From an uncultured Roseicyclus sp. (GTDB taxonomy: Bacteria > Pseudomonadota > Alphaproteobacteria > Rhodobacterales > Rhodobacteraceae), in NCBI GenBank assembly GCA_947494975.1, contig CANLXA010000001.1:992001-1056000 (forward strand): 64,000 bases of DNA, written 5' to 3'. The number at the start of each line of letters is the position of its first letter. Positions within the stretch are counted from its first letter, which is position 1. The translations under genes were made by a program, and so were the position numbers. This document shows positions 52,351 through 63,968 of this stretch, piece after piece. The notes below the pieces were generated by a model. That model searched no databases. It was not told the DNA's origin and was given only the letters and a program-made list of their open reading frames with translations.

Positions 52351-53897
52351 AAGTCCATCAGCAACCGCCGCGGATCTTCCAGCGCTTCTTTCACCCGGAC
52401 GAGGAACGTCACGGCGCCCTTGCCGTCCACGATCCGGTGGTCATAGGACAGGGCCAGATACATCATCGGGCGGATCACGATCTCACCATTCACAACCATC
52501 GGACGGTCCTGGATCTTGTGCATCCCCAGAATGCCCGATTGCGGCGGGTTCAGGATGGGCGAGGACATCAGCGAGCCATAGACGCCGCCGTTGGAGATCG
52601 TGAAGGTGCCGCCCTGCATCTCGGCCATGCTCAGCTTGCCGTCGCGGGCGCGGGCGCCCTTCTCGGCAATCGCCTTCTCGATATCGGCAAAGCTCATCTG
52701 GTCCGCGTCGCGGATCACCGGCACGACGAGGCCCTGGGGCGTGCCCGCCGCGATGCCCATATGCACGAAGTTCTTGTAGACGATGTCCGTCCCGTCGATC
52801 TCGGCATTCACCTCCGGCACTTCGCGCAGCGCATGCACGCAGGCCTTGGTGAAGAAGGACATGAAACCCAGCTTCACCCCGTGCTTCTTCAGGAACAGGT
52901 CCTTGTATTCGTTGCGCAAGTCCATCACCGCGCCCATGTCGACCTCGTTATAGGTCGTCAGGATCGCGGCGGTGTTCTGGGCATCCTTCAGGCGCCGGGC
53001 GATGGTCTGGCGCAGGCGGGTCATCTTCACCCGCTCCTCGCGCGCCTCATCGTCGGCGGCCACAGGCGCCCGGGGCGCCTGCGCGGCGGGGGCGGGAGCC
53101 GCAGGTGCGGGAGCTGGACCGGAGACCACGGCTTTCAGGACGTCTTCCTTCATGATCCGCCCATCGCGGCCCGTGCCCTTCACCTGCCCCTCGGACAGGC
53201 CCGCATCGGCCATCATCTTCTGGGCGGAAGGCGCATTCTCGATATCCTTACCCGCGGCGGGGGTCTGAGGCGCGGCAACCTCGGGGCCGCCCTCGGTCGG
53301 GGCAGCACCCGCGCCCGTGGCCGCAACGGCGCCGCCGATCACGGCCAGTTTCGCGGACGCCTCAACGGTCGTGCCCTCGGGCGCGAGGATTTCGGACAGC
53401 GTGCCGGCCGCTGGCGCGGGCACCTCGACCGAGACCTTGTCGGTCTCAAGCTCACAGAGCATTTCGTCTTGTGCCACGGTGTCGCCAACAGCCTTGAACC
53501 AGGTGGAGACGGTCGCCTCCGTCACCGACTCGCCGAGCGTCGGAACCATCACGTCGACGGCCTCTCCCCCGCTATCGTCCGCCGTGCGCGCCGCGGCCGA
53601 AGCCGCACCGGCATCTTCCGCCGCTTCCTTGCCCTTGGGCGCCGCGTCGGATCCGGCATCGCCTTCACTCAACGTGGCAAGCAGGGCATCGACGCCGACC
53701 GTCTCTCCCTCGGCGGCCACAATCTCGCCCAGGGTGCCCGCCGAGGGCGACGGCACTTCCACGGTCACCTTGTCGGTTTCCAGTTCACAGAGCATTTCAT
53801 CGACGGCCACGGGATCGCCGGGTTTCTTGAACCAGGTCGCCACGGTCGCCTCGGTCACGCTTTCCCCAAGCGTCGGAACACGAACTTCTACAGACAT
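52347..53897 (-). CDS. sucB: dihydrolipoyl succinyltransferase (E2 of 2-oxoglutarate dehydrogenase), two lipoyl domains
   Basis: 516 residues. Transfers the succinyl group to CoA. Two lipoyl domains (lipoyl-lysines about 43 and 154 in [11 protein letters not shown] and [11 protein letters not shown]) are followed by a Pro/Ala linker, an E3-binding domain ([31 protein letters not shown]) and the catalytic domain ending in SYDHRIVDG. Most E2o chains carry one lipoyl domain; two are seen in some alphaproteobacteria. It lies 6 bases after sucA and overlaps the downstream gene. Confidence 0.95.
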   Translation of the reverse strand: MSVEVRVPTLGESVTEATVATWFKKPGDPVAVDEMLCELETDKVTVEVPSPSAGTLGEIVAAEGETVGVDALLATLSEGDAGSDAAPKGKEAAEDAGAASAAARTADDSGGEAVDVMVPTLGESVTEATVSTWFKAVGDTVAQDEMLCELETDKVSVEVPAPAAGTLSEILAPEGTTVEASAKLAVIGGAVAATGAGAAPTEGGPEVAAPQTPAAGKDIENAPSAQKMMADAGLSEGQVKGTGRDGRIMKEDVLKAVVSGPAPAPAAPAPAAQAPRAPVAADDEAREERVKMTRLRQTIARRLKDAQNTAAILTTYNEVDMGAVMDLRNEYKDLFLKKHGVKLGFMSFFTKACVHALREVPEVNAEIDGTDIVYKNFVHMGIAAGTPQGLVVPVIRDADQMSFADIEKAIAEKGARARDGKLSMAEMQGGTFTISNGGVYGSLMSSPILNPPQSGILGMHKIQDRPMVVNGEIVIRPMMYLALSYDHRIVDGKGAVTFLVRVKEALEDPRRLLMDL

Positions 53898-53902
53898 CTC
53901 AA

Positions 53903-56857
53903 TTACCCTTCGATGGTCAGCGCACTGTCAACGAGTGCCGCTTGTTGGGATTTATGGGCGGAGGCCAGGCCCGTTGCGGGCGAGGCCGAGGCATTGCGGC
54001 CCGCATAACGCGGACGTTTGGTGTCGGCCCCGATGCGGGTCAGGACCCATTCCAGATTGGGCTCGATGAACGACCAGGCGCCCTGGTTTTTCGGTTCTTC
54101 CTGGCACCACACCATCTTGGCCTGCTTGAAGCGTTCCAACTCCTTGGTGAGCGCCAGCGCCGGGAACGGATAGAATTGCTCCAGCCGCAGGAGATAGACA
54201 TCGTCGATCCCCCGCGCGTCGCGTTCTTCGAGGAGGTCGTAGTAGACCTTGCCCGAACAGATCACGACCTGCTTGATTTTGTCATCGGCCACCAGTTCCG
54301 TATCGGAATTGCCCTTTTGCGCATCATCCCACAGGCAGCGGTGGAAGCTCGAACCCGTCGTGAAGTCCTCCGCCGTCGACACGGCCATCTTGTGGCGCAG
54401 CAGCGATTTCGGCGTCATCAGGACCAGCGGCTTGCGGAAATCGCGGTGCAATTGCCGGCGCAGGATGTGGAAGTAATTCGCCGGCGTCGTGCAATTGGCG
54501 ACGATCCAGTTGTCCTCCGCCGACATCTGCAAGAACCGCTCAAGCCGGGACGAGGAGTGCTCGGGCCCCTGCCCTTCGAACCCATGCGGCAGCAGCATCA
54601 CGAGGCCGGACATGCGCAGCCATTTGCGTTCGCCCGAGCTGATGAACTGATCAAACATGATCTGCGCCCCGTTTGCGAAATCACCGAACTGCGCCTCCCA
54701 CAACACCAGCGCGTTGGGTTCCGCCAGGGAGTAGCCGTATTCGAACCCGAGGACGGCATATTCCGACAGCATGGAATCGATCACTTCGTAATGCGCCTGC
54801 CCGTCGCGGATGCTGTTCAGCGGGTAGTACCTGTCTTCGCTGACCTGATCGATCAGCCCGGAATGACGCTGCGAGAACGTGCCCCGTGTGCTGTCCTGCC
54901 CGGCCAGCCGGACCGGGTAGCCCTCCGTCAGCAGCGAGCCGAACGCCACCGCTTCGCCGGTGGCCCAGTCAAACCCCTCGCCGCTATCAAACATCTGCTT
55001 CTTGGTTTCAAGCAACCGCCCGATCGTCTTGTGGAGGTTGAACCCGTCGGGCGCGGTGCTGAGCGCCTTGCCGATCTCGGCCAGGGTCTCGGGTTTGATC
55101 GCGGTCTGCCCGCGCTCATATTCCTCCCCCTCGCGGTCCAGATGCGACCAGCGTCCGTCAAGCCAGTCGGCCTTGTTGGGTTTGTAATCCTTCCCGGCCT
55201 CGAACTCCTCGTTCAGATGGCTCTGGAAGGCGGCCTTCATATCCTCGATCTCCCCCTCGGGGATCAACCCGTCCTTCACCAGCCGTTCGGTATAGAGCTG
55301 CAGGGTCGTTTTCTGGGTCTTGATCTTCTTATACATGATCGGATTGGTGAACATGGGCTCGTCGCCCTCGTTATGGCCAAACCGGCGGTAGCAGAAGATG
55401 TCGAGCACCGCGTCCTTGTGGAACTTCTGGCGGAACTCGGTGGCCACCTTGGCGGCGTGCACCACGGCCTCGGGATCATCGCCGTTCACGTGGAAAATCG
55501 GCGCTTCCACCATCAGCGCGATATCGGTGGGATAGGGACTGGACCGGCTGAAATGTGGCGCGGTGGTAAACCCGATCTGGTTGTTCACAACGATGTGGAT
55601 CGTGCCACCGGTCCGGTGCCCGCGCAGGCCCGACAGGCCAAAGCCTTCGGCCACGACACCCTGGCCTGCGAACGCGGCATCGCCATGCAGCAAGATGCCC
55701 ATAACCTTGGTGCGGTCAGGATCGTTCTTCTGATCCTGCTTGGCGCGGACCTTGCCCAGAACCACCGGGTTCACGGCCTCGAGATGGGAGGGGTTGGCGG
55801 TGAGGCTCAGGTGCACCGTATTGCCATCGAACTCCCGGTCGCTCGACGCGCCGAGATGGTACTTCACATCGCCGGACCCATCGACATCCTCGGGCTTGAA
55901 CGACCCGCCCTGGAACTCGTTGAAAATCGCGCGATAGGGCTTCTGCATCACATTGGCCAGCACGCTCAACCGGCCGCGGTGGGGCATGCCGATGATGATC
56001 TCTTCCAGGCCAAGCTGGCCGCCCCGCTTGATGATCTGTTCCATCGCCGGGATCAGGCTTTCGCCGCCATCAAGGCCGAACCGCTTGGTGCCCATGTACT
56101 TGACGTGCAGGAACTTCTCGAAGCCCTCGGCCTCGACCATCTTGTTCAGGATCGCCTTCCGTCCGTTCTTGGTGAACGCGATTTCCTTGCCATAGCCCTC
56201 GATCCGTTCCTTCAGCCAGCTGGCCTGAATCGGATCGGAGATGTGCATGTATTGCAGCGCGAAGGTGCCGCAATAGGTGCGCTTCACGATCTCGATGATC
56301 TGCCGCATCGTGGCCATCTGGAGGCCCAACACGTTGTCGATGAAGATCGGACGGTCCATGTCCGCTTCGCTGAACCCGTAGGAAGCCGGATCAAGCTCGG
56401 GATGCGGCGTCTGATCGCGCATCCCCAGCGGGTCCAGATCGGCCACAAGATGGCCCCGGATCCGGTAAGCGCGGATGATCATCAGCGCGCGGATGCTGTC
56501 GAGAACCGCGCGCTGGATCTGATCGTCGGTCAGCTCAACGCCCTTTTCCTCGGCCTTGGCCTTGATCTTCTCGCCCGCCTCCTTGGCTTCAGCCGGAGCC
56601 GGGTACTCCCCTGTCAACGCCGAGGTCAGATCATCGGCGGGCATCGGCGGCCAATCGGCCCGCGCCCAGGACGGCCCGGTGGCTTCGGCTTCTGCCGCAT
56701 CCGCATCGCCTAGCGCCTGAAAGAAATCGGCCCACGCGGCGTCTACCGCTCCGGGATCCTTGGCATATTGGGCATAAAGTTGCTCCAGATATTCCGCATT
56801 GTGCCCCTGCATGAAGCTGGAGGCATGGAACTGGTCGTTGGGGGACTGATCCGTCAT
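53903..56857 (-). CDS. sucA: 2-oxoglutarate dehydrogenase E1
   Basis: 984 residues from the ATG at 56857 (GGAG upstream). Thiamine-diphosphate enzyme that decarboxylates 2-oxoglutarate. N-terminal [72 protein letters not shown], the ThDP motif [19 protein letters not shown]...NNQIGFTT, and C-terminal RVTFSQRHS-type and [10 protein letters not shown] blocks. Length normal. Longer frame to 57091 is not conserved. Confidence 0.96.
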   Translation of the reverse strand: MTDQSPNDQFHASSFMQGHNAEYLEQLYAQYAKDPGAVDAAWADFFQALGDADAAEAEATGPSWARADWPPMPADDLTSALTGEYPAPAEAKEAGEKIKAKAEEKGVELTDDQIQRAVLDSIRALMIIRAYRIRGHLVADLDPLGMRDQTPHPELDPASYGFSEADMDRPIFIDNVLGLQMATMRQIIEIVKRTYCGTFALQYMHISDPIQASWLKERIEGYGKEIAFTKNGRKAILNKMVEAEGFEKFLHVKYMGTKRFGLDGGESLIPAMEQIIKRGGQLGLEEIIIGMPHRGRLSVLANVMQKPYRAIFNEFQGGSFKPEDVDGSGDVKYHLGASSDREFDGNTVHLSLTANPSHLEAVNPVVLGKVRAKQDQKNDPDRTKVMGILLHGDAAFAGQGVVAEGFGLSGLRGHRTGGTIHIVVNNQIGFTTAPHFSRSSPYPTDIALMVEAPIFHVNGDDPEAVVHAAKVATEFRQKFHKDAVLDIFCYRRFGHNEGDEPMFTNPIMYKKIKTQKTTLQLYTERLVKDGLIPEGEIEDMKAAFQSHLNEEFEAGKDYKPNKADWLDGRWSHLDREGEEYERGQTAIKPETLAEIGKALSTAPDGFNLHKTIGRLLETKKQMFDSGEGFDWATGEAVAFGSLLTEGYPVRLAGQDSTRGTFSQRHSGLIDQVSEDRYYPLNSIRDGQAHYEVIDSMLSEYAVLGFEYGYSLAEPNALVLWEAQFGDFANGAQIMFDQFISSGERKWLRMSGLVMLLPHGFEGQGPEHSSSRLERFLQMSAEDNWIVANCTTPANYFHILRRQLHRDFRKPLVLMTPKSLLRHKMAVSTAEDFTTGSSFHRCLWDDAQKGNSDTELVADDKIKQVVICSGKVYYDLLEERDARGIDDVYLLRLEQFYPFPALALTKELERFKQAKMVWCQEEPKNQGAWSFIEPNLEWVLTRIGADTKRPRYAGRNASASPATGLASAHKSQQAALVDSALTIEG

Positions 56858-56903
56858 CTGGATTTCTCCATTCTTGAGCATCGGACGTGGATGGGGGCGG
56901 CGG

Positions 56904-57269
56904 TTACTGGCATTGGAAATCCAGGCGATTGTTGCGGGGGCGGCGGGCATCCCGGGCCGGACCGGCGGCACTGCGACCCAGATATCCGCAGAATGTAGTG
57001 GCAAAAGACTGCGCCGCCTGAGCGGTGGCGCGTCGGCTGTCAAAGCGGATCCGGTATCCCCCGCCCCGGTTCGACACGTCGAAGATGCCATCGGGCAGGG
57101 TGATGAATTCCCCGCGCTGGTGTGACACCCAGAGAAATGCGGTGCCCCGGTCCATCAAGCCAATGGTCCCTGTATTGGCCGCCGCGGGGCTCAGCGCCAT
57201 GACCGGCACGAGGGCCGCAATAGCGACCGCGCGGACAGGTAGGTTCAAGCGGGGGACATTACGTTTCAT
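56904..57269 (-). CDS. secreted hypothetical protein
   Basis: 121 residues from the ATG at 57269, overlapping the DUF805 stop by ATGA. Signal peptide about 1-32 (VMALSPAAANT). The body has MDRGTAFLWVSHQRGEFITLPDGIFDVSNRGGGYRIRFDSR and two Cys (CGYLG, FQCQ). No family recognised. Lies in the run between sucD and sucA; periplasmic location inferred. Confidence 0.65.
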   Translation of the reverse strand: MKRNVPRLNLPVRAVAIAALVPVMALSPAAANTGTIGLMDRGTAFLWVSHQRGEFITLPDGIFDVSNRGGGYRIRFDSRRATAQAAQSFATTFCGYLGRSAAGPARDARRPRNNRLDFQCQ

Positions 57270-57850
57270 GCCAAGGGATCCTCCCCATGGGGGTTCGGCC
57301 CGCTGGTGCCTTTCGTGGCCATCCAGATAATAATCAGAAGGCTCGGCAATGTCTGGAGACCCGACAGGATCGTCGATGTGCGGTTCAGCGCCTCCGCATC
57401 GGCCAGCAAGCGGTTCAGCTCCGACGTCGATGAATTCGGATTGAACGCCACCATCATCAGCTCCGCCGATTGCGGGCCGGTGATCTGGAACACGACAACG
57501 GACATGACGGTGACGAACACGATCGTTACGATGAACCACCAGGCCGGCTTGTTTTGATCGTTCATGCGCCGCACGCCGCAGGCGAGGATCGGCAGGTAGT
57601 TCAGCAGATACCAGAAGATCGTGATCGGCATGACGTTGATGTAGAAATCCGCGATCGAGCCGAAATTTTCGGCCAGAAACGGCATCATCTGATCCATCGG
57701 CGGCCAGAAGATGATGATGTCGAGAATGATGGTCACAAACGCGCCGAGGGTCACGAACAGCGTGTACCACCAATAGGCCGAGCGCGGCGCCCGGTCCTTG
57801 AAATTCAGGCATTCGGCGATGTTGTAGCGAATGGAATCGGAGAACGTCAT
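57266..57850 (-). CDS. DUF805 membrane protein
   Basis: 194 residues, four hydrophobic segments and the DUF805 motifs ECLNFKDRAPRSAYWWYTLFV and LPILACGVRRMNDQNKPAWWF. DUF805 proteins are inner-membrane proteins of unknown function. The stop overlaps the start of the downstream secreted protein (ATGA). Confidence 0.88.
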   Translation of the reverse strand: MTFSDSIRYNIAECLNFKDRAPRSAYWWYTLFVTLGAFVTIILDIIIFWPPMDQMMPFLAENFGSIADFYINVMPITIFWYLLNYLPILACGVRRMNDQNKPAWWFIVTIVFVTVMSVVVFQITGPQSAELMMVAFNPNSSTSELNRLLADAEALNRTSTILSGLQTLPSLLIIIWMATKGTSGPNPHGEDPLA

Positions 57851-57956
57851 GGGGCGGGTTCCAGATCTGAAAGCAGGGAACTATCCGCATACTGGCCCAT
57901 AGAACGCCCCGTCCCGCAGGTCAGGAAAAACAGACGTTTAGGGGATGCTGTCGCCC

Positions 57957-58355
57957 TCATTGCTCAACCCTGCCGAACCGGGGCGACGCCATGTGGCAGA
58001 CCCTGACCACATCGGTGGTCTGCCGCATCCATTGGGCAATTTCTCCGTCCCTGAGCGCGGTGTCCTGGATCGTCACCATTTCATCGATCGACCGGCTCAT
58101 CTCTGCATTCGCACCCTCCACGTCGCCAAATAGCGGCTCGGCGTCCAGCAACAGATCAAGTGCCGCGCGGTCGACGATGTTCAGATACTCTTCGGACAGG
58201 TCGGCGCCCGCTTCGACAAAGCTGCTGAGCGCCTCGCTCAGCACGACGCCCGTCGCGGCGCAGCGGATCGTCTCCGCCTCGGCATCGGTCAGCTCGGCAG
58301 CCGCACCCGTGGCGGCCACCGCAAACCCGATCATCCAAGGCAGAGCGCGCAGCAT
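57957..58355 (-). CDS. secreted hypothetical protein
   Basis: 132 residues. Signal peptide about 1-20 (GFAVAATGAAAE), then a helical acidic domain (LTDAEAETIRCAATGVVLSEALSSFVEAGADLSEEYLNIVDRAALDLLL) with two cysteines (IRCAAT, VRVCHM). The start overlaps the sucD stop by one base (TGATG). No family recognised. Co-translated with sucD by position. Confidence 0.65.
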   Translation of the reverse strand: MLRALPWMIGFAVAATGAAAELTDAEAETIRCAATGVVLSEALSSFVEAGADLSEEYLNIVDRAALDLLLDAEPLFGDVEGANAEMSRSIDEMVTIQDTALRDGEIAQWMRQTTDVVRVCHMASPRFGRVEQ

Positions 58356-59236
58356 CAGCCAATCGCCTCCAGCACGGCTTCACCCAGCGTCGCCGGGCTG
58401 TCGGCCACGACGATGCCAGCCGCGCGCATGGCTTCGATCTTGTCTTCGGCGCCGCCCTTGCCACCGGCGACAATCGCTCCTGCATGGCCCATGCGGCGGC
58501 CCGGAGGGGCGGTGCGGCCCGCGATGAACCCGGCGACCGGCTTCTTGCGGCCCTTCTTGGCTTCGTCGATCAGGAACTGCGCGGCCTCCTCCTCGGCCGA
58601 GCCGCCAATCTCCCCGATCATGATGATCGAATGGGTCTCATCGTCGGCCAGGAACCATTCCAGCACGTCGATATGCTCGGTTCCCTTGATCGGGTCACCG
58701 CCGATACCGACGCAGGTGGATTGGCCCAGACCCACATCGGAGGTCTGTTTGACCGCCTCATAGGTCAGCGTGCCAGAGCGCGACACGACGCCGACCGACC
58801 CGCGGCGGTGGATATGGCCGGGCATGATGCCGATCTTGCACGCATCGGGCGTGATGATGCCGGGGCAGTTCGGCCCGATCAGGATCGATTTGGAACCCTC
58901 CAAAGCCCGCTTCACCTTCATCATGTCCAGCACCGGGATGCCTTCGGTGATGCAGCAGATCAACTCCATCTCCGCATCGATGGCCTCAAGGATCGAATCC
59001 GCGGCGAAGGGCGGGGGCACGTAGATCACCGATGCATTCGCCTCGGTCTTGGCCTTGGCCTCATGGACGGAGTTGAAGACCGGCAGATCAAGATGCGTCA
59101 TGCCGCCTTTGCCCGGCGTCACGCCGCCGACCATCTTGGTGCCATACTCGATGGCCTGCTCCGAATGGAACGTGCCTTGAGAGCCGGTGAAGCCTTGGCA
59201 GATCACCTTGGTATTTTCATCAACGAGTACGGCCAT
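58355..59236 (-). CDS. sucD: succinate-CoA ligase alpha subunit
   Basis: 293 residues. Catalyses succinyl-CoA to succinate with nucleotide phosphorylation, together with SucC. CoA-binding Rossmann motif [30 protein letters not shown], and the phospho-histidine region [15 protein letters not shown]. Length typical. Separated from sucC by a run of small genes rather than adjacent, which is unusual. Confidence 0.95.
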   Translation of the reverse strand: MAVLVDENTKVICQGFTGSQGTFHSEQAIEYGTKMVGGVTPGKGGMTHLDLPVFNSVHEAKAKTEANASVIYVPPPFAADSILEAIDAEMELICCITEGIPVLDMMKVKRALEGSKSILIGPNCPGIITPDACKIGIMPGHIHRRGSVGVVSRSGTLTYEAVKQTSDVGLGQSTCVGIGGDPIKGTEHIDVLEWFLADDETHSIIMIGEIGGSAEEEAAQFLIDEAKKGRKKPVAGFIAGRTAPPGRRMGHAGAIVAGGKGGAEDKIEAMRAAGIVVADSPATLGEAVLEAIG

Positions 59237-59281
59237 CGGGGCCTCCTGTGGTCGTTAGGAATTGGTGTGTCATGGGTCGGG

Positions 59282-59437
59282 CTACAAGCGCGGCCCGCCA
59301 TGGGCGATAGAATAGTGATGCAGCAGCTGCGCGATCGCGCGGATCGGCGGCTCCAGCTGTTGTTGGAAAACGGTGCGGCCCCAGCCGATGGGCTGGGGGA
59401 CAATCCCCAGATCCTGGCTCGTATCCACGTGCGGCAC
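59282..59437 (-). CDS. 51-residue possible microprotein in the suc gene run
   Basis: Minus-strand frame starting GTG at 59437 with AAGGGAG five bases upstream. The sequence includes SQDLGIVPQPIGWGRTVF and AQLLHHYSIAHGGPRL. Codon use resembles the neighbours and the frame fills the gap between the 183-residue gene and sucD. No family recognised; below the usual size cut-off. It may be a real coupled gene or chance. Confidence 0.45.
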   Translation of the reverse strand: MPHVDTSQDLGIVPQPIGWGRTVFQQQLEPPIRAIAQLLHHYSIAHGGPRL

Positions 59438-59452
59438 TCTGGCTCCCTTCCG

Positions 59453-60004
59453 TCATTGCGCCGGCTCCAGCGGCATAAGCCGCTCCACGACCATGAACGT
59501 CTCCACCCCGTTGGGGCCGGGCCGGATACCAACGTGCACCACGGCAATACGGCGCGGGTTCAATTGCCGCGCGGCCAGCAGCGTCGTGCCGTCGGTGGGC
59601 TGATACCGGTCTGGCAGGGGCGCTTCGGTGTCGATGCCCTCCATCTCCAGCCCGGCGATGGCCGCGCTTGCCGCCATGTCCGCGAAGCTGCCGTCAAAAG
59701 CCACTTCGCATCGGCGGTCCGTCCCTATGGTGGCCGCGCGTCCCGACACGGGGGACGGTGCGGCATCGGAGAACGGATCGAGGTCGTAGAAATCCACCCG
59801 CGCGCCGGGCGGCGCCAACACATCATCCGCGCGCGCCGCCGTCATGTAGGGGCTGAAGCAGTGCTCCGCGAAGGCGGCGCTTGCCAGCGTGGCCACATCG
59901 GCATCACCCGCCTGCACCCGGGTCGTCGCCAAAACGGCCAGGCCCACCGCGCCCGCCAGATGCAACACCCCCCAGATCGCCCACTTGGTCGCCCCCCCGA
60001 TCAT
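59453..60004 (-). CDS. membrane-anchored hypothetical protein
   Basis: 183 residues from the ATG at 60004, overlapping the methyltransferase stop by ATGA. The N-terminal hydrophobic segment (AIWGVLHLAGAVGLAVLATT) is an anchor or signal, followed by ATLASAAFAEHCFSPYMTAARADDVLAPPGARVDFYDLDPF and a domain ending RIAVVHVGIRPGPNGVETFMVVERL. No family recognised. One Cys pair (EHCFSP, RRCEVAF). Confidence 0.6.
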   Translation of the reverse strand: MIGGATKWAIWGVLHLAGAVGLAVLATTRVQAGDADVATLASAAFAEHCFSPYMTAARADDVLAPPGARVDFYDLDPFSDAAPSPVSGRAATIGTDRRCEVAFDGSFADMAASAAIAGLEMEGIDTEAPLPDRYQPTDGTTLLAARQLNPRRIAVVHVGIRPGPNGVETFMVVERLMPLEPAQ

Positions 60005-60813
60005 GCCGCCGGCCTTTCGAACAAGGCGTTGATATTGTCGTCCAACGGATGGCGCAGTGGGTTCAGCAACCGCACGGCAAAACCCGTGCGGGCCGCCAGG
60101 TCGCGCAGCGTGGCCAGGGTGAAATACTGAACATGATCGGGGTAGCGGAACCCGACCCAGTTGCGCCCAAACACATACCGCCCGAGGCTGTTGAAATTCG
60201 GCACCCGGACATAGGCCCGCCCGCCGGGCTTCAGGATCCGCGCCACATGCTCCAGAACCGGGCGGGGATGCGCCTCGTGCTCCAGGTAAGACCGCAGGAT
60301 CACACCATCGAACATCGCATCGGGGAATTCCCGGATCGCCTCCGATCCCGGCCCCATCACGCAATAGCCGCCATGGGGGCGAAGATTCTCATCGGCCTTG
60401 GCCGCCAGATCGGCCGAAATCTCGATCCCGTACTGGATGAAACCGGGATATTGCACCGCCGCGCTGGAGCAGCCGACATTCAGGAGGTTGCCCGAGCCAA
60501 ACCAGTCCGCATAACGCGCGGCATCCGGCTTGCGCCCAATCTTGTGGCGCCAGCGCGTGGCCAGATCGGCCCGCTGCAGCAGGGGCCGCGCCTCAAGCCG
60601 AGCCGCTTTTTCCGTGGCCCAGGTCTTTTCCCACGCGAAATCCTCAACCAGCGCCTCATAGCCCGGCGGGTTCAGAAGATAGACAAGCCCGCAGGCGCCG
60701 CATTGCCCCATCCGCCACGGACCGCGATGGTAATCCGGCAGGTCCGCCGGATCATCCGCGCCGCATGTGGGGCACGGGCGAAGCACTTGCAGGGCTGTGG
60801 CCGGAGCGTTCAT
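60001..60813 (-). CDS. class I SAM-dependent methyltransferase with N-terminal zinc ribbon
   Basis: 270 residues from the ATG at 60813, overlapping the upstream stop by ATGA. The N-terminal four-Cys ribbon (RPCPTCGADDPADL...GQCGACGLVYLL) is followed by a methyltransferase domain: GNLLNVGCSSAAVQYPGF (SAM loop), IEISADLAAKADENL, and FDGVILRSYLEHEAHPRPVLEHVARILKPGGRAYVRVPN (motifs III-V). Such proteins often act on sugar nucleotides or polyketides. Here it sits in the suc gene run; target unknown. Confidence 0.82.
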   Translation of the reverse strand: MNAPATALQVLRPCPTCGADDPADLPDYHRGPWRMGQCGACGLVYLLNPPGYEALVEDFAWEKTWATEKAARLEARPLLQRADLATRWRHKIGRKPDAARYADWFGSGNLLNVGCSSAAVQYPGFIQYGIEISADLAAKADENLRPHGGYCVMGPGSEAIREFPDAMFDGVILRSYLEHEAHPRPVLEHVARILKPGGRAYVRVPNFNSLGRYVFGRNWVGFRYPDHVQYFTLATLRDLAARTGFAVRLLNPLRHPLDDNINALFERPAA

Positions 60814-61259
60814 CGCCATTGCACCCCGATCCCGGCGCGCACATAGACTTCTCCCGCATTGGTCTGGAAACTGGTTTGAACCGATTGCGCCGCAACGCCC
60901 AACCCGCTGCGGAAGGCCGCAATCGCCTCGTCCCCGCCGCGATCCGTGACGAAGACCATGGAGCATTGCCCGCCACCGGGGTTCACCGACAAATCGAATT
61001 CCTGATGGAAAAACGTGCCAGTCTGCGGATTGTCGAGCATCCCCACGCTACGCAAGGCGCCTTCGGCTTGCTCCAGACTGGTGGCGCCAAGGCAGATATT
61101 GGCGAACATCCGCCCCAGCACTTCCGGGTTCGCCCGCGTCGAGCCGACATCCGGGGATTGCGCCGACGCCACGCCGGACAGCAGGCAGGCACACAGGCCA
61201 GCCGCGGCCGTCCCGGCGATCCGCCGGCCTGCACCCGAACCCATGCGCGGCGCCGCCAT
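60810..61259 (-). CDS. secreted hypothetical protein
   Basis: 149 residues. Signal peptide with a membrane-like core (TAAAGLCACLLSGVASAQ), then a domain with ANPEVLGRMFANICLGATSLEQAEGALRSVGML and GGGQCSMVFVTDRGGDEAIAAF. The start is 4 bases after the sucC stop and the stop overlaps the methyltransferase start. No family recognised; probably periplasmic. Confidence 0.6.
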   Translation of the reverse strand: MAAPRMGSGAGRRIAGTAAAGLCACLLSGVASAQSPDVGSTRANPEVLGRMFANICLGATSLEQAEGALRSVGMLDNPQTGTFFHQEFDLSVNPGGGQCSMVFVTDRGGDEAIAAFRSGLGVAAQSVQTSFQTNAGEVYVRAGIGVQWR

Positions 61260-61263
61260 CGTC

Positions 61264-62457
61264 CTAGCCCTTCACCGCCTTCACGATCTTCTCGGCGCCG
61301 TCCTTGAGGTCATCGGCGGCGATGACGTTGAGGCCGGAGGTGTTGATGATCTCCTTGCCCTTGTCGACATTCGTGCCCTCAAGGCGGACGACGAGCGGCA
61401 CCTGAAGACCCACTTCCTTCACGGCCGCCACCACGCCCTCGGCGATGATATCGCAGCGCATGATGCCGCCGAAGATGTTCACGAGAATGCCCTTTACCTG
61501 CGGGTCGGAGGTGATGATCTTGAAGGCCTCCGTCACCTTTTCCTTCGTGGCACCGCCGCCCACATCGAGGAAGTTGGCCGGCTCCGCGCCGTAGAGTTTG
61601 ATGATATCCATCGTCGCCATGGCGAGGCCCGCGCCGTTGACCATGCAGCCGATCTCGCCATCCAGCGCAATGTAGTTGAGGTCGAATTTCGACGCGGCCA
61701 GTTCCTTGGGGTCTTCCTCCGTCTCATCGCGGAGTGCCGCAATGTCGGCGTGGCGGTAAACGGCGTTGCCGTCAAAACCGACCTTCGCGTCCAGCACCTT
61801 CAGATCACCGCCATCGGTCACGATCAGCGGGTTGATCTCCAGCATCTCCATGTCCTTCTCGACGAAGGCCGTGAAGAGCTGGCCCATCAGCTTCACACAT
61901 TGCTTGACCTGCTGGCCTTCGAGGCCGAGCGAGAATGCGACGCGACGGCCATGATACGGCTGATAGCCGGTGGCCGGGTCGACGCTGAACGACAGGATCT
62001 TTTCCGGCGTCGCGGCGGCGACTTCCTCGATATCCATCCCGCCTTCGGTGGAGCAGACAAACGAAATCCGGCTTGTCTGGCGGTCGACCAGAAGGGCCAG
62101 GTACATCTCGGTCTCGATGCCGGAGCCATCTTCGATATAGATGCGGTTGACCTGCTTACCCGCCGGGCCGGTCTGATGCGTCACCAAGGTGCGACCCAGC
62201 ATCTTCTTGGCCTGATCCGCCGCTTCCTCAACCGATTTGGCAAGGCGCACGCCACCGGCGTCACCGGCATCGGCTTCCTTGAACTTGCCCTTGCCGCGCC
62301 CACCGGCGTGGATCTGCGCCTTCACGACCCAAAGCGGCCCATCCATTTCCCCCGCCGCTGTCTTGGCGTCTTCCGCCTTCAACACCACCCGGCCATCGGA
62401 GACCGGTGCACCATATTGCCGGAGGAGGGCTTTCGCCTGATACTCATGAATATTCAT
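61264..62457 (-). CDS. sucC: succinate-CoA ligase beta subunit
   Basis: 397 residues. Binds nucleotide and Mg and works with SucD. ATP-grasp: [55 protein letters not shown] near 210, and C-terminal [45 protein letters not shown] lies before the ATG. A paired operator-like palindrome is about 110-145 bases upstream, so this may be the first gene of the transcript. Confidence 0.96.
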   Translation of the reverse strand: MNIHEYQAKALLRQYGAPVSDGRVVLKAEDAKTAAGEMDGPLWVVKAQIHAGGRGKGKFKEADAGDAGGVRLAKSVEEAADQAKKMLGRTLVTHQTGPAGKQVNRIYIEDGSGIETEMYLALLVDRQTSRISFVCSTEGGMDIEEVAAATPEKILSFSVDPATGYQPYHGRRVAFSLGLEGQQVKQCVKLMGQLFTAFVEKDMEMLEINPLIVTDGGDLKVLDAKVGFDGNAVYRHADIAALRDETEEDPKELAASKFDLNYIALDGEIGCMVNGAGLAMATMDIIKLYGAEPANFLDVGGGATKEKVTEAFKIITSDPQVKGILVNIFGGIMRCDIIAEGVVAAVKEVGLQVPLVVRLEGTNVDKGKEIINTSGLNVIAADDLKDGAEKIVKAVKG

Positions 62458-62564
62458 GAAATTGGTCCGTTCCTTAGGTCATGTCGTCTATGACGTGGCA
62501 CGAAGACAGGGGGTATTGAAACGGAATTGTTCAGGTTTTTCGGACTTTCGGCCAAAAATCCAAC

Positions 62565-62601
62565 ATTTGTGATCACAGTGTAAAAAAGTGTGATCACAAA
62601 T
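62565..62601. promoter_or_regulatory. paired palindrome, candidate operator of the suc genes
   Basis: ATTTGTGATCACA and TGTGATCACAAAT, a perfect 13-bp inverted repeat with 11-base spacer GTGTAAAAAAG. Each arm also contains the self-complementary TGTGATCACA, so two dimer sites are present, centres 24 bases apart. The half-sites do not match the Crp spacing (TGTGA-N6-TCACA). A GntR/FadR-type or similar regulator would fit. Confidence 0.55.
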
Positions 62602-62844
62602 CTAGACAAGAAGAGCAGAAAGAGTGAGTCGCGTACCACGATCGGCGCCGCCAACAGGCCGCGAACCGCAGATAATCGTGTGGGGATATGGTCGTTCTTC
62701 GCCCAGTGTTCCGGTGGCCGGATGAAACGCCCAGATCGGTTCCCCGCGTGTCATCAGCCAGGGCTCTCTCGATCCAGAACTGGCGTGGGGGAAGGATGAC
62801 AGGTTGGTAGGCACGCGACCGTCCAGGCAGGGGCCCAAACGCGA

Positions 62845-62866
62845 ATGGCGGCCCGAAGGCCGCCAT
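62845..62866 (-). terminator. hairpin terminator after mdh
   Basis: Minus strand: ATGGCGGCC-TTCG-GGCCGCCAT, nine pairs with a UUCG tetraloop, 20 bases after the mdh stop. No T-run follows, so it may work with Rho or act as a 3' stabiliser. Confidence 0.6.
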
Positions 62867-62885
62867 CCCACAGATGTATACGGCG

Positions 62886-63851
<966 letters not shown>

Positions 63852-63968
63852 TCAAGGTCCTCGGTCCGGTGTTTCGGTCGGGCGGAGGGGTAGCCTCAGG
63901 CACCGGTCGGTGCAAGCCTTCGGATGCGCGGCGGATAGCCTCAACCAGCGGTTGAGAGCCGCCCGGGC

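Larger units (their letters stand above)
62458..62885. other. 428-base mdh-sucC intergenic region
   Basis: Contains the mdh terminator (62845-62866), an inverted pair of TGTGATCACA palindromes (62565-62601) and an AT-rich stretch next to it (TGTAAAAAAGTG). The likely sucC promoter is here, with transcription towards lower coordinates. No gene is seen in the remainder. Confidence 0.6.

Noticed and set aside
52266-54008. 580-residue plus-strand frame opposite sucB
   Set aside because: Same effect: a long open antisense frame from high GC at third positions of sucB.
53942-56713. 923-residue plus-strand frame opposite sucA
   Set aside because: Antisense shadow of a GC-rich gene; composition dominated by Arg, His, Gly, Leu, with no family pattern, and sucA on the other strand is certain.
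62565-62601. Crp/Fnr binding site
   Set aside because: TGTGA and TCACA are directly adjacent, without the 6-base (Crp) or 4-base (Fnr) spacing these regulators need.
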